From Chara braunii (taxonomy: Eukaryota; Streptophyta; Charophyceae; Charales; Characeae): a stretch of DNA of 27,453 nt. The stretch is from the NCBI GenBank assembly GCA_003427395.1, contig BFEA01000158.1, positions 2,323,529-2,350,981 on the forward strand, given 5' to 3'. Positions within the stretch are counted from its first letter, which is position 1, and each line of letters opens with the position of its first letter. Shown piece by piece: positions 1 to 9,349 of the stretch. The notes beneath the pieces were generated by a model. It did not search any database. It was given only the letters and a program-made list of their open reading frames with translations, and was not told where the DNA came from. A program made the translations under genes and the position numbers.

Positions 1-34
<34 letters not shown>
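1..34 (+). repeat. (GA)n microsatellite in the 5' LTR of family I
   Basis: Seventeen GA units start the window. The sequence that follows (from 35) matches what follows the GA runs at 10534 and 16709, so the run is an internal part of the LTR and not random flanking sequence. Confidence 0.9.
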
Positions 35-35
<1 letters not shown>

Positions 36-572
36 GTGATGTGTTGTGGTGATGTTCTCCTCCGTTCTTCTGAGTAATTGTGGTGTCAGCGCCAGTCGCC
101 TTGTCTTTTTTTTTTTTTTTGGCATCTCGGATTTTTTGTTTTCCTTGCTTCCTTTCTTCGGAGATTGACATGTGGATTGTTTTTCCCCACTCCCCGTCTC
201 TTTCTTTTGAATCGGCAATCTGATTGATTGGTTCTCGGCGATCGACCCTTGAGTGATCTCGAGGCTGATTGGCCAAAGAAATGTTGCATGATCCTCGATT
301 CTTTCTGTTTGTATGTGAGCTAGATGCATGGATGATAGGCGTGATTCTGTCTGTGTATGAATTGGATAGTCATGCTGGACAATTTGATTATCGTCTCACT
401 ATAGGATGATCCATCTCGCGAATCGCTGGCTTTCACCCACTTGATCGAAGGACAGGTCCCGCACACGCACGTGTAGGCTCAGCCAAAGACGATCGTCGCC
501 TACACGCGGGTCTGTGAAAACCTGAACTCGACTAATTTCCCGAATCGTTGGTGGTCCATCCCGACTTGCAGC

Positions 573-862
573 ATGAATTTCAGCGTTCCCTTTCATGTCA
601 CAGACCACGAGCGTTTGAGGGATCGGGAATTCCGAGAATATTGGGAGCACTCTTGTTTGCCTGCATGACCCTGGGCGAAACTTCCGGAATTTCCTTACTT
701 AACGGGGAACGAACGTATTTACGAGTGGGACCTTGACCAAGCCTTGGGACGTAACCCCTACCTCCCCAGCTACGTTAGCCCATACACGTGTCACGTCCTC
801 GTCGGACCTGGAATAATTATCTTAGGGACCGAATTCCCTCCCTATCATGGTCTGACGATTGC
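573..862 (+). pseudogene. LTR-encoded ORF, N-terminal half (5' LTR copy)
   Basis: Unknown protein encoded inside the LTR. From the ATG at 573 it reads MNFSVPFHVTD, then LRDREFREYWEHSCL, and ends with EFPPYHGLT where the inversion cuts it. The same frame and residues recur at 11087-11208 and 17265-17579, with many differences at third codon positions, which suggests the frame was once under selection. A TGA at 666-668 interrupts this copy. The other copies have CAA (11180) and CGA (17358) there, so the stop is a C-to-T change. Upstream in-frame residues (SIPTC and similar) are also partly conserved, so the true start may lie a little 5'. No domain was recognised. Confidence 0.6.
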
Positions 863-1627
863 CGCAAACCTTTTGATAAAGCGCTGGTAATACGAGGCCA
901 TCCCTAGGAAGGCTCGAACCTGCGTCAGCGACGTGGGCGTAGAGGCTTCTCGAACCACCTCGACTTTTCTCGAATCTGGCCTCAAACCTCCTCGTGTCAC
1001 CAGATACCCCAGAAACGAGATTTCAGAAAGGAAAAACTCACTTTTCTCCAGCGCGATCTTGAACCCAGCATCCCACAATGCCTCGAGCGAGCATCCACTC
1101 AATGTGCTGAGCATGCTCACGAAATGATTCCGAATACACCAAGATATCATCCATATACACAATGGCGCAAAAGTTTATCATTCCCTGGGTTAGTCGGGCC
1201 TCGTTGACAAAGTTCTGAAAGGTGATTCCCATAGGGCAACGAACCACCTTCCAAGTGCCTTCGAACAATACGAACGTCGTTTTCGGCCGATCCTCCTCCT
1301 TAATCAGGATATGATGGAACCCATGACGGATATCAAACTTACTAAAATATCTAGCACACCCAATCGCATCCAACAGATCATCAATCCTGGGGAGGGGGTA
1401 CACATCTCTGATCGTGATATCATTCAACTTCCTATAATCGATACATATGCGAATCGACCCATTCTTCTTCGGAACTAGAACTACAGGGAATGATCATGGT
1501 CTAGTACTGGCTCAATCCAACCGTTAGTTTCGAATTCCCTAATTCGTTCCAGCGTTGTTTTTCGTTCGGCGAGGGAATATCGTATGACTTGCAGTGGATT
1601 GGTGGGTGCGTTCCGATTTAGATTTTA
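845..1627 (-). pseudogene. Ty3/gypsy reverse transcriptase (family I), frameshifted
   Basis: RNA- and DNA-dependent DNA polymerase of the element. Reading from 1627 downward, the N-terminal part carries RYSLAERKTTLERIREFE followed by GWIEP. Near 1500 there is a small frame break. The palm starts at about 1491 with PVVLVPKK and RICIDYRKLN. The first catalytic Asp is in FSKFDIRHGF (about 1334). The YMDD box is intact near 1157-1146. A second frame break near 1075-1100 leads into FLGYLVTRGGLRPD and VRAFLGMASYYQRFIKRF, the thumb and connection. The usual MPFGLTNAP box is altered to CPMGITFQN. Homology ends at FAAIVRP (about 853), just before RNase H should begin. That domain lies on the opposite strand at 4970. 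Confidence 0.9.
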
Positions 1628-1680
1628 TGTTGAATAACTAACGACGGTCTGATATTCGTGTCCTCGACGCTAATTGCTCC

Positions 1681-2190
1681 TTAATATTCGGTTAGAATAT
1701 CTGGGATTAGATGAGTTTCATCGGGCACGTACTGGGGTACATGTAGTTCATTGAGTTGTCCGTGTATGTTAACCGTCACCTGTTTCATACCCACTTTACT
1801 ACCGTTCCCGGATGGAGAAGCCGAGATAAATGAGTTGTCAGATCGCCAGGAGAACATCATGGCGACCATTTGGGCGTCTTCTTCCCGGATTGCCATGTGT
1901 TCTTCTGGTGTTATGTCGTTATTGATGTCCTGGAAGCTTACGGGTTTCTCGGCGATCTTAATCCCGAGTTCGTAAGGGTTGCCGCGCCCAGGGGGTTCCA
2001 AAGCTCCGTGTTCGGCGCCCCGTCGCAGCAATCGAACCTTTTTCCCTGTAGAGAGCAGGGAACACGATAATCCTCTAATATCGCAGAATGCTTTCTTGTC
2101 GTTGTATCTCGAGAGAACTTGAAGCGGGGTGGTGGCTTCGTATAAGGTCCGAGAGGCTTCCAAAGAATCAACCATTTGGGACACTTGCAC
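1681..2190 (-). pseudogene. Protease-RT spacer region of family I pol
   Basis: An open minus-strand frame of 169 codons lies between the protease and RT homologies. I recognise no domain in it. Its position matches the linker that joins protease to RT in the polyprotein. The C-terminal part (VNIHGQLNELHVPQYVPDE) and the acidic segment EEHMAIREEDAQ look protein-like. The middle (RRGAEHGALEPPGRGNP) is less convincing and may be out of frame. Positions 2191-2396 between this and the protease hold no supported frame. It could also include a captured non-retroviral segment. Confidence 0.45.
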
Positions 2191-2396
2191 GAGTGGTTCC
2201 CCTAAGAGTAGAGCTCGCGTCCGTTGCAGATTTCTTTCGGTAAGGATGAATGTTTTCGTTGTTTTCTTTCAAACGGGGTAGCGTATCAGTTGGTGCACCA
2301 TATCCCGGATTACTGGGTCTGATTCGTCCTCGTTGTCAAAAGAGTTGCTTGATGGCTCAGATGCTGTTTCTCCTTGGTTCGTTTCCTTCCAGGTGA

Positions 2397-3410
2397 TCAC
2401 AAGGAGTGGTTCTTCAGTCCCAGCAGCGTAGTCCGGAGAGTTAAGCACATCGGGATAATGTATGGTTTCCCGCCCGTATTCCGCGGAATGAATGGCTGCC
2501 TCTTGAAATCGGCATTGGCTCTTAGTGTGGTAAGGGCTGGTAATCCTAAAAGAACATCGTATGTATTTACGTCTAGTACCATAACATCTCCCAACGCATG
2601 AACTTTCCCTAGACGAAACGCAACATTTGTCATCCTTTCTTTTACCTTGTTTTTTTCCTCGTTGGCGGAGACAAGGTGATCTCCTTCTCCCGATGGGATC
2701 AGATCCTTTATTCTTCCTGCCCGTTCCACGACCCTAAAGGAAAAGGCTAGGACCATGGCTCCTGAGTCGATAATAACATTGTACGGATTTCCCCAGACTT
2801 CTATGTCGCATTCCGCGGATTTCCACGGAATGGCCTTCATGCGCAGAAAATTATTGTCTTTTCGGATGAGTCCTAACCGTATCGGGTCCGAGATGCTGGC
2901 TTTCCGTTTGATGGCTGGTTGCTTAGCGAGGGCAAACCGTTTCCGGTTTGCCTTGCAATGCTGCAACATTCATTCATTCGCTTGTTCCGATATGAACAAC
3001 AGGTGTCCGATAGGCAAGGCGATTCGATGATGCAGGGCTCGGACGATATTCAGGACATCAATTTCTCCCGTAACAAAGGTAGGACCACCGGATTCCATTT
3101 CTCCGGGGGACGGTCTCCATTCTGGTATTTCTCGTTGCTCGTTCGCTGCACGGATGGTTCCAATCATTCCCAACCCTGGGTAGACCAACGAGATGTATTG
3201 ATCGAGCGGGATAAGTTTTGCAGCTTCCTCGGTAATAGCTATCGCACTCGCCCCTCCTATCTCCTCAATCATCATGCCTACTCTTCCTGGTCCATTGGCT
3301 ACTGGTGCTGCGGCTACAGGGGCGGCTCCTACCCGGACTTGCGCTGGTCAATTGGGGCAGTCCCAGACTAGGTGGGCGGGCTGGTGACACGTGTAACAGA
3401 CGCCTAGATT
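2397..3410 (-). pseudogene. Nucleocapsid-protease region of family I
   Basis: One minus-strand frame runs from the zinc knuckle (3398) to 2397 with two internal TGA stops (3348-3350 and 2970-2972). Both fit CGA-to-TGA change. The aspartic protease active site is NVIIDSGAMVLAFS, with the catalytic Asp codon at 2768-2766. The downstream flap and C-terminal signature is DVLLGLPALTTL, which matches the ILG motif of retropepsins. Upstream of the protease is an Ala/Pro-rich linker. The protease would release the mature Gag and Pol proteins. This frame differs from gag (3467-4351), so a frameshift, ancient or programmed, lies between 3400 and 3467. Confidence 0.8.
3357..3398 (-). other. CCHC zinc knuckle of family I nucleocapsid
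   Basis: The minus strand encodes CYTCHQPAHLVWDC, an exact CX2CX4HX4C knuckle. This motif binds zinc and genomic RNA in the Gag nucleocapsid of retroelements. It is directly followed by a TGA at 3348-3350. Confidence 0.9.
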
Positions 3411-3466
3411 AGTCGTCGCCCCGCTTACAGACCAAGCGGGGGCTGCGACTTATGTTATAGGCGCAA

Positions 3467-4351
3467 CTAGACAGCAATAGGGCGCATCGATCTCATCATG
3501 GCTTCTATCTGGGCATTATGCTCACGTTGTTCTTTCTTGCTTTCCTGCATCAGCCTAACCACTGTTCGAGTTAGCTCCAATATGGCGTCTGACTCACTTG
3601 GTTTCGCAGGAGGAGCTGAGGAAGGCGCAGGTGGGGGAGGTGCAGGTGCGACCATTACAGGTAGTCCCATGGTTGTGTATGGTATCGGTCTTAGGTAAGT
3701 AATGGGGCCGGAGACGAAGACCATGTTTTCAAACTTGTTTTGGAGCGCAACTAGTTCGGCCTTCGCTCTGGCCAATTCCGATGAGTTCCCTTCCTTGGCG
3801 TGATCTTCCCCTTCTAAGAAGCTAGCGGCAAACTTCTTCTCAATTTATTCCGCAGCGTTCGTAATCCGTTGCATGGTGTGATTGATGGGGGAAAATTGCT
3901 TTCGCAGTTTCGCCCTCATCGTTCGACTACGAAGCCCATCGATAAACAAATCTCTTCCGATATTTTCGCCCCGTTCAGACTTAACAAAAAACCTATAGAA
4001 CCTACTGCGGTATTCGACGACGGATTCGAGGGGCTTCTGGACTCGATCTTTGATCATGAAGAAGGACTGCTCAGGGTGGATGTAATCAAATCGGTTTAAG
4101 AAGTCTCTTTCAAAGGTCGGGAGATCTACCCAGACGTACGTACTAAACCAATGGTGCGAATCCCCTCCCAACCTGGCGGGGATGTTGATCCTGGCCTCAT
4201 CATTGTCGTATTTTTATGTGCGCAGCGTGGTTATCCATGCGTCATCCAGCTGATATGCAGGGTCAAAAAGGTATAAATCAGGCAGAGTCGCCGATGTGTG
4301 TGCTCGAGGGGCTTGGGCCCCACCAACATTTGGTGTCGGGTTGGCATTCAT
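3467..4351 (-). pseudogene. Gag (capsid region) of family I
   Basis: Structural protein that forms the virus-like particle. The ATG at 4351-4349 opens MNANPTPNVGG. The frame stays the same to 3467 with two stops, TAA at 4216-4214 and TAA at 3847-3845. The capsid core reads WFSTYVWVDLPTFERDFLNRF and then SVVEYRSRFYRFFVKSERGE, the typical retrotransposon gag pattern (W, F, then EYxxRF). The C-terminal third has a Pro/Ala tract (APAPPPPAPSSAPPAKP) and a helical, charged segment (RLMQESKKEQREHNAQIEAM) that may form a coiled coil. I chose the 4351 start because no upstream in-frame ATG is nearer the LTR end and the length fits a Gag start about 160 bases after the LTR. Confidence 0.82.
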
Positions 4352-4508
4352 ATTGGCAGCTTGTCGACCGACCGATCTACTTCCGGTTATTATAGGGTCG
4401 CGTTGTGGCGCATTCCTCTGCCTAGGGCGCCCTCTGTTCGCCAGATCGTCCCTTATACCCTACCTGATTGAAAATCTCTGGGCCTGCCACGTGTCGACTT
4501 CGATACCA
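4352..4508 (-). promoter_or_regulatory. Leader with candidate primer-binding site
   Basis: Reading on the minus strand, LTR homology to the copy ending at 18377 stops after GTGAGGTTGG. The next bases, TGGTATCGAAGTC (4508-4496), resemble a plant initiator-Met primer-binding site for the first seven bases (TGGTATC) but then diverge. A second option is TGGCAGGCCCAGAG about 20 bases further. Which of them primes is not settled by the sequence. The leader holds no other supported feature before the gag ATG. Confidence 0.4.
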
Positions 4509-4975
4509 ACCTCACGCCCGGCGCGACTTCCTGATCGGAGTGTGAGTGGGCCTGGAAGTGCGAAAAGGGGGTGTGCCAAGGATTTTAGGAAAGTGGGGGA
4601 GGAGTCCTAGGTCGGAACTGAGATCTCCTGTGACAAGCCCTTAGATGCGAATGCAGAAGGGTAGGCGAGGACTGGAGTTCCGTTTTGCTTCGGGGAGCAG
4701 AGCTCCGTTGGTTCCGTCGTCCGGGTCGGGGTCGTATCTGGTGCATTATTGGGACGTTATGGGTATCCCGCTGATTTGTCACTGGCCAACGTCGAATGTC
4801 GCAAGTCTCCCAATCCGACGTGGTTGGCCTCAATCTAAGACTGTGCGCCCGTTGTTCTTCCTCCGAACGAGTTCGCCGCATGAAGCAGGAGGCTCGGTAC
4901 TCGTGGTCCTGCAAACACTCTGAGCACGGGGGTTGGGGCCAATAAGGAGCGATTGCGAGCCAGGGAACGATGGTT
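4509..4975 (-). mobile_element. 3' end of the 5' LTR of family I (inverted)
   Basis: The reverse complement aligns with 17565-17690 plus 18031-18377 in the second copy. It lacks the 324-bp insertion found there, so it gives the empty site for that insertion. It contains the C-terminal half of the LTR ORF. Confidence 0.75.
4585..4975 (-). pseudogene. LTR-encoded ORF, C-terminal half
   Basis: This is the continuation of the ORF cut at 862. It starts LTIVPWLAIAPYWPQPP, followed by a short Cys cluster CSECLQDHEYRASC and a basic, Ser/Arg-rich tail that ends in RPRTPPPLS and a stop. The Cys cluster and the following RRTRSEEEQRAHSLR are matched in the second copy near 17600-17710. The frame continues upstream past 4975 only by chance, because there it is the antisense of RNase H. 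With its first half the protein would be about 225 residues. Function is unknown. The tail's composition suggests nucleic-acid binding, but this is only an inference. Confidence 0.55.
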
Positions 4976-5464
4976 AGGGAGGACCGGCAATTCATCCTCA
5001 TTACAGACTGGCAGCCAGAGGCGATCTCCACTATTTTCACCCAGAAGGGGAAGGACAGTCGCGAGCACGTCATCGAATACGCCTTGCGAACTGTACCCGG
5101 CGAAGGAAGGAACGATTCGGCCCCTCAAGGAGAATGCTACGCAGTCGCTTGGGGAATTCAACACTTCCATCTGTATCTATACGGACATGAATTCCTCCTC
5201 GTCACGGATCACGAACCCCTGCTGGCTCTCAAGAGGCTCACTAACTATACGGGCACGATTGGGCGATGGGCTGTCCGACTACAGGAACATGACTTCCACA
5301 TCATTCATCGGAAGACGGAAAAGCACGGGAATGCAGACGGGTTGACACGACTGCATCGGCCAAGCAGGGTGACCAAAGGTAAAGAGATCACTCTGTGGAA
5401 AGAGCCGGATCCAGTCAAGAGAACCCCGTACGACGGAGTGGCCATTCTCCCCCGAACTTCCTGA
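4970..5464 (+). pseudogene. Ty3/gypsy RNase H (family I pol)
   Basis: Degrades the RNA strand of RNA-DNA hybrids during reverse transcription. The frame reads QFILITDWQPEAISTIF, then QGECYAVAWGIQHFHLYLYG, LLVTDHEPLLALKRL and KHGNADGLTRL. The four acidic catalytic positions are present: Asp at about 5006, Glu at about 5132, Asp at about 5207 and Asp at about 5336. Ty3 elements usually join this to RT through a connection of about 40 residues, which is absent here because the RT lies inverted upstream. The frame continues, with stops, into integrase. It ends at TGA 5462-5464, with another TGA at 5468-5470. Confidence 0.9.
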
Positions 5465-6001
5465 AAGTGACACGTGGACACAATGGCGATGGGTGGAGAA
5501 GGTAACTCTAGAGGCCCCTTTTCTCCCCTCTCAACTTCTTCTCTTCTCTCCTTGCCTGACAAATTTTGTTATTTTTGCGAAGCGATATCACAAGTCTATT
5601 CGGTTCCCATGCGTCCTAGTGAGGAAGGGTATGTCGAGTGGGTAGACTGTGAACGGTGTGTCTCTCGGGCCCAAGGCTCCTGTATTCAATACAGGAATGT
5701 GGATAAAGCCTAGTTATGTCCTTTGTGTTGAACCGATAAAATCCCGACGACGGCTCAATTCCTCGAAGCCACGTCCGAAGTGTTGAAGAAAACACGCAAA
5801 TTTCAACGGGTGGAAGTATGCACAGATGTCGTTTGGATAGCCACGGTAGTCGGGAACTCCCTCCGAGAATTCACCAATGAAGATCAGAGGCGAGCTAACG
5901 AGAGGTCATGGGAATACCGATGGAATGACGAACGGTTGGAAAAACGAAAGACTGACGGTAGTGGAATTTGGATGTCGGTGCCTCATCCGTTCGTGAGGTA
6001 A
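5465..6001 (+). pseudogene. RNase H-integrase linker of family I pol
   Basis: Same frame as RNase H and integrase, broken by TGA 5468-5470, TAG 5711-5713, TGA 5729-5731 and TAA 5999-6001. All fit single C-to-T changes. It encodes a low-complexity stretch (GPFSPLSTSSLLSLP), two Cys pairs (CYFC, then CERC about 30 residues later), and a helical stretch around FLEATSEVLKKTRKF. The Cys pairs could form a small zinc-binding fold, but no family was recognised. Confidence 0.55.
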
Positions 6002-6616
6002 GACTGGGTTAAGTCGGCCCACGAAAAAAACACCGCCCACTTTGCTGTAAGGATCACGGAGGCAGCCATTGACAAAAACGAATGGTATTGGTCCAATATC
6101 CGGGACGATGTTAAATTCATCGTTAAAAATTGTCTGGTCTGCATGACAAACAAGGCGCCGATTCAGCCGCCTAGGTCAATAGTGCCTACCGTAGTCGAGC
6201 GGCTGTTCCGAAAGGTTAGCATGGACACGACAAATATTGTTGTACCTTCTGGATCGAATAGCTGCGAATATTCAGTTCTTCTAGTATTCGCGGATCATTT
6301 CTCGAAATGGATTAAGGCCTACCCCTTCAAAACGCGACACACGGCGGAAATCGTGCGATATGTCAACCGTTTCCTCAGAATGCATCAAGACACCGAGGAA
6401 ATCCTAACGGACAACGGGGTAGAATTCCGTGGAGAAGTCTTGAGGAGTCTAGTCGTACATGGTGTCTCCATTCGCAATACAGCTCCCCATATGTCGCAAT
6501 CGAACGGACTGGAAAACGCGAATTGGGTTATTAAGACCGCTCTGCAGGGAAATATCGCAGCGAGGGACACGAGGCCTTGGCCCGATATCATAGACCACAT
6601 CCTAGCTATCCACTGA
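6002..6616 (+). pseudogene. Ty3/gypsy integrase: H2C2 zinc finger and catalytic core
   Basis: Inserts the cDNA into the host genome. The N-terminal zinc-binding part has the His pair in AHEKNTAHFAV and the Cys pair in KNCLVCM (about 6015-6145). The rve-type core follows: first Asp in VSMDTTNIV (about 6224), second Asp in ILTDNGVEF (about 6410), Glu in SNGLENANWVIK (about 6512). The distance between the second Asp and the Glu is 34 residues, so one residue seems to be missing from the usual D35E spacing, next to NGL. The frame then meets TGA at 6614-6616, where the family normally continues. Confidence 0.9.
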
Positions 6617-7003
6617 GGGACACCCCATGAGTCCACCTGCCTGACCCCTTTTCAGCTACGGACCAATAGTTTGGCCTGCGTAGCTCTGCCAAACCTGAAT
6701 GACGAGACGACTCTTGCACGGCGAGCGACAAGGGCAACAATCAAACACAAGGTTCAACGTCACTTAGAGTTAATGGAAAAAACCCTTCCCCGATTAGCCC
6801 GAAAAAGACAGCGGATGACCGAAATGGCCCACGGACGACAGGCCCGGAGCTATGAGGCCCGAAATGCGAACGCTGGGCCTCGACCCCAGTATAAATTAGG
6901 GGACATAGCTAGGGCAAGCTAGCGCCACGATTCTTCGGACGATTTCGCGTAGTCGAGCTCGGTCCTAGCGGAGTGAACACGGTGCGGCTTGCATCATAGG
7001 TCT
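6617..7003 (+). pseudogene. Integrase C-terminal region with GPY/F-like motif
   Basis: After the TGA at 6614 the same frame goes on with ESTCLTPFQLRTNSL, the usual region just after the core, and a long basic helix (LARKRQRMTEMAHGRQARS) ending at TAG 6920-6922. A frame change of one base then gives RFFGRFRVVELGPSGVNTVRL at 6928-6990, which resembles the GPY/F domain that closes many gypsy integrases. No clear chromodomain was seen. Pol homology ends at about 7050. Confidence 0.75.
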
Positions 7004-7209
7004 CAGGAAGTCGATCGGCTTGACCGGTCATTCGACACGTGTACTATCTTCGTCCCTGACCTCCTTCTCCTTTCCCCCCATCGTCTACGTCGTCCTTCGA
7101 TTATGAAAAGGAAGGCGACGACCTCGAACTCGACTACTCTGATTCCCCTTCCTCTCAGCCTTCGTCTCTACCTTCTTCCCCATCGCCATGAGTTTTTCTA
7201 CCGAAAGCA

Positions 7210-9196
7210 ATGTCTAATGAGACCTGGAGGGCATATTTCGTCGATCTGGCAGGTACAGCGACCTCGATTGAGTCCAGATCTGCTTCGTTTCACGGCTTTC
7301 TTCAGTACAGCGGGCATCCACTCGGCAGCGGAATTTCGATTTGCACGGACCAGCGATCGAACGCGGGTGTTGGCGAAGGTGTCGGCTTTTCTGCGACTAT
7401 CCCCACCAGGTGTCAGCCACGTGACAGTGATCGTCGCCTTCACCGACGACGTTACGGCGTTGCATCCGTCCATTCATCCAAGCGCCCTTCGACAGTTGTG
7501 ACTCTAGGCACGAGACCTCATGGATGCGTGGGACGCCGTGGGTCCAGCTGTTAGCTCGGCCAGGCGATCGGATCGACTCCACCAACGACATCGACCTCAA
7601 CCAGCTTAGGCTCTCTCTCACTACACCGGCGGTCATCATCTCGGAGCTTCTTCCCTTTGCGCCGCCTTAATGAACAGACACCGCCTCTCGACCTTCAGGC
7701 TTCCCTCCGATCTCCCTAACTTTTCGCAGTGCGCTATGGACGTCCCTCTCTCTTTTCGGGTCAGGCGACTGGACGTGCCGATCCTTGACATTGGCAAGTG
7801 GGCGGAGTGGTGGAATGCGTATGTCGCGCTCATCTTCTGCCTTCTCGAAGTGATCTTCCATTCGGCAGAGCCGGCCAATAAGGACAAGGAAGACGAAGTC
7901 CCCGATGATGATGCGGAACTGTTGATAATACTGGCGTGGAGAACGGACACAGAAGGAGAGCTGTTGGGGACTCTGTTCGAAAAGGTGAGGGACGGCCACC
8001 TGGAGCCAATTACGAGTGAAGTTCTGGTGTTCCTGGCATAACTCCTGGACAATCAACCTCTGGATATCTTGTCCCGCTATGACAAGCGGACCACACCGAC
8101 GGTGCTTACTACCTGTACGTTAGTGCCACATCTGTTGTGGTCCACGTGTAAAAAGCTCGACCGAGACAACTCGTACTACCCTTCCTTGGATCACTATCTA
8201 GTTATTGACGTGGCATATCTCACCTTGTGGGATCTGATCACTCGGAAGGTGGAAGTAGAAGAAGAGGTAGACGAAGAGGAGGAAGAGAGAGAGGAGGGGA
8301 GCAAAGAAGAAGAAAAAAACTCGGGGGCGGGATCTCAGGACCCCGATTACCACGAGTCTGAGGAGGGCGAGCTAGAAGAAAGTGAGTCGGGCGGATCGGT
8401 TAGCTCCAGCGAATGGAGTAAGGAAGAAGACGAAGCCGCAACTCTGAGGAGGCGGGAAAAGGCAGACGGAAAGCGGCAAGTTGAAGAGTCGGTCGGACCA
8501 GTTCCGCGACTACTACAAGGTGATCCGGCATGCAATCCAGAGCCACCGCAGGAGGATCTCGGAGGAGATGGCGTCACCACCGCAGAGGGATCCAGAAGCA
8601 GACGGCGTAGAAGAGGTTTTTCGCCAGCTCAATCCTCTCCACCACTGCGGCCCACCGTTCGCATACGTGGAGATGCAAGCGCTCAGGCTTCACCCCCGGT
8701 CATTATCCCACCGTCCCCTTGATTACCTCACCCTCCATCAGCCCGCGGTCCACCCTTCGTTCCCTTCTAACTGTCATCCTTTCCCACCTTCCCTCGTCCA
8801 CCAATTCTACTTTACCCGCCTCATCGCCACCGCTTTCCCGCACGCCACCACTCGCTCTCTCGTAACCTCTTTTCCCCAGGCCTCCACATCCTTGTCTTTA
8901 GCGCGGCATGGTAGGAATATAATAATATAGAGGTTTATTGCATAATCGCGGGTACCATCCTCGCGTGTGAAAAGCATGAGAATTTCTGCGCTGCAATTCC
9001 CCACACCCTCTATCCTGATTACCTCGCCTCGATCCCTTATCAAGATCATCGTTTCCCTCGCATTCATCGCACCGTCCACTACACCTGACTCCCTGCTGGA
9101 GATCGACAGCTCCGTCGCTTTTTGCCACCCCTCCTGCAAGTTCATCCTCCTCCTTTCCCACCTGTCATAAGGCTACCCTTCCCCGACAATCTCTAG
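7210..9196 (+). pseudogene. Extra 3' ORF of family I (unknown protein, env-like position)
   Basis: Between pol and the 3' LTR lies a long unknown coding region with frame breaks. The best parts are RTRVLAKVSAFLRLSPPG (about 7360), WVQLLARPGDRIDSTNDIDL (about 7540) and VPILDIGKWAEWWNAYVAL (about 7770, continuing past TAA 8039-8041). Next come a strongly acidic Glu-rich tract (8250-8420), YYKVIRHAIQSHRRRISEE (about 8510, frame shifted by one), GPPFAYVEMQALRLHP (about 8655) and LYPDYLASIPYQDHRF (about 9000) up to TAG 9194-9196. The last third is conserved in protein sequence in the second copy (14730-15505), stop position included. A TGA at 9086-9088 is CGA there. There is no clear signal peptide or transmembrane helix, so it is not a convincing envelope protein. 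Confidence 0.6.
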
Positions 9197-9349
9197 GATC
9201 GGAGTTTGCGGTGCCACCTGGATGACTTCCACACTCTCATCTAACGGTAAGTGACATGTGTCAGCTCCACGTCGATCGCTGATGCGTTCTAGCAAGATCG
9301 ATGGATGATTGGGAGAGGAAGAAAAAGCTTGCTCAAGATTGGAACACCC
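9197..9349 (+). promoter_or_regulatory. Pre-LTR region with candidate polypurine tract
   Basis: This stretch is conserved with 15506-15644. A purine-rich run GGGAGAGGAAGAAAAAG (9311-9327) lies about 20 bases before the likely LTR start and is the best candidate for the plus-strand primer. The second copy has a weaker purine run at 15605-15619. If the tract abuts the LTR as usual, the LTR would begin near TTGCTCAAG (about 9329) and not near 9350. Confidence 0.4.

Larger units (their letters stand above)
1..862 (+). mobile_element. Partial 5' LTR of family I (right half up to the inversion junction)
   Basis: This stretch aligns with 10330-11208 and with 16661-17570: GA run, then a T-rich leader with the word GGCATCTCGGAT or close variants, then a conserved ORF. 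It stops matching the other copies at about 855-868, where the antisense end of the RT gene begins. The missing remainder of this LTR is found inverted at 4509-4975. Confidence 0.8.
862..4975 (-). other. Inverted internal segment of family I
   Basis: Everything recognisable between about 862 and 4975 reads on the minus strand, while the same element's parts on both sides read on the +. At the left junction the + strand LTR ORF stops and the antisense RT connection begins. At the right junction the LTR ORF resumes (antisense) and the + strand RNase H starts. Junction positions are accurate to about 10 bases. Short shared words such as CTGAC and GTTAG lie at the joints. Confidence 0.78.

Noticed and set aside
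4645-4923. + strand frame of 92 codons
   Set aside because: Antisense to the LTR ORF half, which is supported by a second copy.
4976-5073. Upstream extension of the minus-strand LTR ORF
   Set aside because: It crosses the inversion junction and is antisense to RNase H.
7636-8056. Minus-strand frames of about 130 codons
   Set aside because: They are antisense to the 3' ORF, and their amino-acid make-up follows from it.
7210-9196. Envelope gene of an errantivirus-like element
   Set aside because: Position fits, but I see no signal peptide, fusion motif or transmembrane helix.
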